Positions 60,897-64,000 of a stretch of DNA of 64,000 nt are shown piece after piece. The stretch spans positions 160,438-224,437 of the forward strand of contig VRVR01000028.1 in assembly GCA_009859145.1 (NCBI GenBank), in the 5' to 3' direction. The notes beneath the pieces were generated by a model. It did no database searches, had not been told where the DNA came from, and saw only the letters and a list, made by a program, of their open reading frames with translations. Each line of letters opens with the position of its first letter. The first letter of the stretch is position 1. Both the position numbers and the translations under genes were made by a program. This stretch comes from Andalucia godoyi. Taxonomy: Eukaryota; Discoba; Jakobea; Jakobida; Andaluciidae.

Positions 60897-62657
60897 ATGC
60901 GGCGTGTCGTTGAACTTGCAGTCTTTGCGATTGCAATTCTTGTTCTTCCCTGTTTGTCAAGTGCGGCCATTCCTTCCTGGTTCGGAAACCTGCCTGCATC
61001 TTACGATCTTCGAAACACCTCGTGTTATTTAAATGCGATTCAAAACCAAGGAATCTGCGGCGATTGTTACAGTGTCAGCTCGTCGACTGTCATGTCAATC
61101 GTGCGCTGTATGGCGCAGAATGGTGTTTCTGCTCGACCTGCCGATTGGGCTGTTGTTTCATCGCAGTTTACTTCGTCAGTCGCGTATTCGCTGGGAGGTG
61201 TCGCATATCCGTGCGGCGGGGGAGATCCCTTGAAGGACATTATGAATGCGTGGGCTTCTTCTGTGCTCGATAACGGGGCCGCCAATGTGATGCTTACGTG
61301 TTCGAACAACTGTACCTACGGCTGCGATCCAAACATGCTTCCAGTTTGTCCCGAATCGCAATCTCAGACGACCACTGGATCTTCCTTGGGAGTAAGTGCA
61401 CCGTCGTACTGTACCCCATCGGCTTCTTCAGCGTACTGGTCCACGACAACGTGCCCACAGTCTACTGCTGGGACGTCGTATACATCCAACTTTTCTGATC
61501 CTGCGTGGGCGTGGGTCACGAGCGGGCAGATCAGCATTGAATACAATGGAAGCTCGTGGAGCACGTCAACGATCAGCAGCATTATGTCCGCAGTGAACGA
61601 GACCGGTGCAGTGGTCCTGACATTCGATGCTTGTGATGAGTGGCAGTCGTGGGTGCAGTCCATCTGCCCTGCGAGTACCCACGAGTGCGACAGCGGTTGC
61701 TTTACGCAGCTGAAAGTTCCTCTTTCGGGTTCCGGACTGATGTGCTACTCGTACTCGTCGTTCCCGTTGGCGACGGGATCCGTTTCTTTGGGATCCTCGA
61801 CGGTGTACTATTATGTCATCCCGACAAACACTCCTGGACTAAATGTGAAGAACGCGTTTAACGGCACGTCGTGTTCTTGCAGCGACTCGTACTCTGGACA
61901 CGCCGTGTCCATTGTCGGGTGGTTGGAAGCTGCCCCGAATACCGGACAGCCTGCGTTCATTGTGCAGAATTCGTGGGGCCCAACGTTTGGTGATGGTGGA
62001 TACTTCTACCTTGACATGGCGTCCTTTGCAAACTTCTCCAGTCCAACAGGAAGCGTCTTCCCAGTCTCTGTTTCCAAGATCAAGATGATTCCTCGCTCGC
62101 AACTTGCCTCGTATGGAACAAATGCCCTCCAGAATTCCATACAGAACAATCCACCACAATCGGTGCTGCAGTGCTTCAATGAAATGGATGCGGCTGGAGC
62201 TGCGGTTTCGACGCAAGCTCAGCTTAATCCATCCACTGGAAAGTTAGTGAAGAGCCTGCAGTTGCGGAAGGCTGGGCACCCCATCCTGCTCAAGTCCAAT
62301 GGAACGCAGTATGAGCATGTGCGCCGTTCTCTGGCAACCATTCTCGGTGCAAAGTATGGCCAGACTCTGGTTCCTCAAGGCTTGTCTTCCATAACCCAAC
62401 AGGTTGTCGGTGGTGGCAAACTGTATCGGGGAACCATTATCTGGAAGGATCTGTCTTCAGGCAATGCTTACCAAACCGTGTTTACTGCGCGCTCATCAGG
62501 AGGCCGGGGCTCCAATCTCAACGGAGGTCTTGAGATCCAAGGAGAAACCACCACCCAGGTTTCCAATATTTCAAACCAGTCTTCCGCACCGATTTCCACA
62601 ACCCTCGGAGCTCTTGCAGCGATCGCGGTTTCCTCCATGCTCGCAATGATCCTCTAA
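60897..62657 (+). CDS. C1A (papain-like) cysteine protease, secreted, GPI-like tail
   Basis: 586 aa. Signal peptide ~1-23 (ELAVFAIAILVLPCLSSA). The mature catalytic domain starts at once (PASYDLRN). Oxyanion Q51 and catalytic C57 in NQGICGDCYSVSSS (canonical Trp after Cys is Tyr58), H335 in SGHAVSIVGW, N358 in VQNSWGPTFGDGGYFY. The usual ~100-residue inhibitory propeptide is absent, and the Cys-His distance is 278 residues, about 150 more than papain, because of a Ser/Thr/Cys-rich insert (~115-290). It ends in a hydrophobic segment (TTLGALAAIAVSSMLAMIL) typical of a GPI signal or membrane anchor. Confidence 0.88.
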   Translation: MRRVVELAVFAIAILVLPCLSSAAIPSWFGNLPASYDLRNTSCYLNAIQNQGICGDCYSVSSSTVMSIVRCMAQNGVSARPADWAVVSSQFTSSVAYSLGGVAYPCGGGDPLKDIMNAWASSVLDNGAANVMLTCSNNCTYGCDPNMLPVCPESQSQTTTGSSLGVSAPSYCTPSASSAYWSTTTCPQSTAGTSYTSNFSDPAWAWVTSGQISIEYNGSSWSTSTISSIMSAVNETGAVVLTFDACDEWQSWVQSICPASTHECDSGCFTQLKVPLSGSGLMCYSYSSFPLATGSVSLGSSTVYYYVIPTNTPGLNVKNAFNGTSCSCSDSYSGHAVSIVGWLEAAPNTGQPAFIVQNSWGPTFGDGGYFYLDMASFANFSSPTGSVFPVSVSKIKMIPRSQLASYGTNALQNSIQNNPPQSVLQCFNEMDAAGAAVSTQAQLNPSTGKLVKSLQLRKAGHPILLKSNGTQYEHVRRSLATILGAKYGQTLVPQGLSSITQQVVGGGKLYRGTIIWKDLSSGNAYQTVFTARSSGGRGSNLNGGLEIQGETTTQVSNISNQSSAPISTTLGALAAIAVSSMLAMIL

Positions 62658-62885
62658 AATTCTTCATGCTTTCATTCGTAAACCACTCAAAAGCGAAATC
62701 CCTTCAGGTACACCCTCTTACCACTCGCCAAAACATGAATCATTATTAATCATTGGTTAAGCTGTCACCGAAAACAGATCCAAGCCACATGTTTTTTTGT
62801 TTTTATTTATTTGGGGGCGAGCACCACCTCTTCAATGCAGATTGCTGGTCATCGCAATCGACATATTCCACAATCGATTCAGCAT
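62658..62885. other. Intergenic region with element D2
   Basis: 228 bp between the protease (+) and the candidate 73-aa gene (-), mostly occupied by D2. Confidence 0.6.
62715..62862 (+). repeat. Dispersed element D, copy D2
   Basis: Similar to D1: GCTGTCACCGAAAACAGATC, then CCACATG, then CTCTTCAATGCAGATTGC. A one-base deletion relative to D1 breaks the plus frame. Confidence 0.6.
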
Positions 62886-63163
62886 TCAAAAAATGAACGT
62901 TGGAGGAAATAGAATGTGGTCGGCGGCGTTGCGCATCGCATGCGCAATTCCAAGGTGAAGAATGAAGGACTTCTGGACCTGACTCATCTCGTCCCCATAG
63001 AGTAAGAGAAACAACCGTGTTCCGTGCTCATCATCGACTGTAACAATTTTTTTTTGGCGCCCAAACGCAATCCCAAAGTGCGGGAAAAGACTATTCTCTC
63101 CACCATTTCATTACGATTCGTTTCGTTGCTTTTAAAATATTATTACCTGTGTTGATTTTTCAT
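62886..63163 (-). CDS. Candidate 73-aa protein, two exons
   Basis: A minus-strand frame without an ATG (63090-62886) reads like protein: HFGIAFGRQKK, VTVDDEHGTRLFLLLYGDEM, VQKSFILHLGIAHAMRNAAD and a final FPPTFIF. A 17-nt first exon (63163-63147, MKNQH plus two bases) with donor CAG-GTAATA joins in phase over a 56-nt intron (63146-63091, ending GAATAG). The product is 73 aa; no family is recognised. Its ATG would be only 25 bp from the divergent RNase H2A ATG, which is very tight and speaks for caution. Confidence 0.4.
63051..63065 (+). promoter_or_regulatory. E2F-like element upstream of RNase H2A
   Basis: TTTTTGGCGCCCAAA, a near-palindromic TTTGGCGC element ~125 bp before the RNase H2A ATG. 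Confidence 0.35.
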
Positions 63164-63188
63164 TAATCAAGGGTAGCTTGGCTTCGTC

Positions 63189-64000
63189 ATGACAACGGTT
63201 GAAGAACTGATCCCAAGGATATGTAAACAGGAATTTCTCCTACCCGCTTCTCGCTCAAGAGGTATGTATTGATTCATCGTTCTTTTTTCTTTTCTTCTTC
63301 TTCTTCTTCTTCTTCTTCTTCTTCTTCTTCAACAACAACAAAAAAAGAGATATTCGTCCTTCTTTCTTTGTCCTCTGTCATTTGATGGCTGAGATGGTGA
63401 TGATTTACCCTGACTACCTGGTGTGTAGAGTCGTTCGTTCTGGGGATTGATGAAGCTGGAAGAGGGCCTGTTCTTGGACCAATGGTGTATGGAGCAGCAT
63501 GGTGCCCAGAGACCTATGAACAGAGTCTTCGTCAGAAATTTGGAGTGAATGATTCGAAGCAACTGACGGAGGGTTCTCGCGACAGCATTTTGTGTTCCAT
63601 GTTAGCATCATCTGAAGCGGATGCACCGAGATCCATTTGCTGTGCAGTTCGTGTTCTTTCTCCTGCGTATCTGAGTGCCGAAATGCTTGCGCCAGATCGA
63701 ATGTCGCTCAATGAAGTCTCATTTCGTGCGGCGTTCGGGCTGCTGCGGACTGCTCTCGATGCAGGTATTCCAGTTGCAAAGGTGTTTGTGGACACGGTGG
63801 GAGATCCGGACAAGTACAGAGAAAAGTTTGAGAGAGAGTTTCTGTCCAATCCGGAAATCAAGTTTGTTGTTTCGAAAAAGGCAGATTCGCTGTTTCCAAT
63901 TGTCGGTGCTGCTTCCATCGTTGCCAAGGTCGTTCGTGACGGAATTGTGCATGACTGGCCGTTTATGGAGCCGGTCGAAGGCGCAGCGGATGTTTCCAAC
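63189..64000 (+). CDS. RNASEH2A: RNase H2 catalytic subunit A (3' end outside the window)
   Basis: Removes single ribonucleotides and RNA-DNA hybrids in the nucleus. Exon 1 (63189-63261) encodes MTTVEELIPRICKQEF...SR; exon 2 (63429 on) continues in phase into ESFVLGIDEAGRGPVLGPMV. Catalytic residues D32 and E33 (DEAGRG), D146 (VFVDTVGD) and D177 (KADSLFP) match human D34, E35, D141 and D169 in order and spacing. ASIVAKVVRD follows. About 28 residues precede VLG, as in the human protein, which supports the start. 214 codons are present; the C-terminal third is missing. Confidence 0.93.
63262..63428 (+). other. Intron 1 of RNase H2A
   Basis: 167 nt, phase 1. Donor GTATGT, branch-like CCTGACTAC ~20 nt before the acceptor GTGTAG. 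It contains a (TTC)n tract (63293-63330) and the frame is closed across it. The protein match on both sides makes this the best supported intron here. Confidence 0.85.

Overview
This window is nuclear DNA of a free-living, flagellate-type, intron-poor eukaryote (a protist, not a prokaryote or virus). The evidence is a full set of eukaryotic proteins: GMF, PEX16, cornichon, ULK4/RUNKEL, a PSTAIRE CDK, HYPK, otubain, EXO1, a LAMTOR-like protein and RNase H2A. There is also a pol III tRNA with a T-run terminator, long (GA)n/(CT)n microsatellites beside start codons, and a few GT-AG introns. The mix of a fungal-type Zn2Cys6 factor, ATP-type PEPCK, Hsp104, a plant-like active ULK4, a C-type lectin receptor and almost intron-free genes would fit a compact excavate such as a jakobid. 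That placement is a guess, not a result.

Layout. 0-6.6 kb: GMF (-), BAR-GYF protein (-), prolyl-tRNA synthetase (+), OGFOD1/Tpa1 prolyl hydroxylase (-). 6.7-11.2 kb: ChaC gamma-glutamylcyclotransferase (-), repeat A1, CHRAC/POLE4-type histone-fold protein (-), PEX16 (+), divergent cornichon (-), LAMTOR4/5-like (+). 11.6-22.1 kb: large C-type lectin/cysteine-rich multi-span receptor (+), cornichon (-), Hsp104/ClpB (-), EXO1 (+). 22.2-30.6 kb: P5C reductase (-), repeat B1, LRR protein (-), repeat A2, Zn2Cys6-AT-hook-PAS factor (-), an unexplained 1.9 kb stretch, Myb/SANT protein (+). 30.8-43.3 kb: 1018-aa low-complexity protein (-), repeat D1, repeat A3, P-type ATPase (+), PEPCK (+), otubain (-), HYPK (+). 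43.4-51 kb: ULK4 (-) divergent from CDK1 (+), ferric-reductase/NOX-like oxidoreductase (-). 51-57 kb: repeats A4/C, ankyrin-like acidic protein (-), tRNA-Thr(AGT), CDK-like kinase (-). 57-64 kb: secreted beta-propeller protein (+), TMEM86 lysoplasmalogenase (+), repeat B2, C1A cysteine protease (+), repeat D2, a candidate 73-aa gene (-), and RNase H2A (+, cut by the window end).

The genes are ordinary housekeeping and signalling genes without operon structure. Loose functional groups can be seen: replication/cell cycle (EXO1, RNase H2A, POLE4/CHRAC-like, CDK1, several with E2F-like upstream motifs), secretory pathway (two cornichons, lectin receptor, secreted propeller, protease), and carbon metabolism (PEPCK and a PAS zinc-cluster factor of the kind that controls gluconeogenesis in fungi).

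What existing gene families do not explain is a set of dispersed 0.4-0.5 kb elements (three related subfamilies, seven copies, sharing a conserved core and weak inverted ends) and a second, shorter dispersed element (D). Introns are concentrated directly behind the start codon with a GTATGT donor. Several genes are recognised correctly only when a tiny first exon is added, as shown for GMF and the 1018-aa protein.
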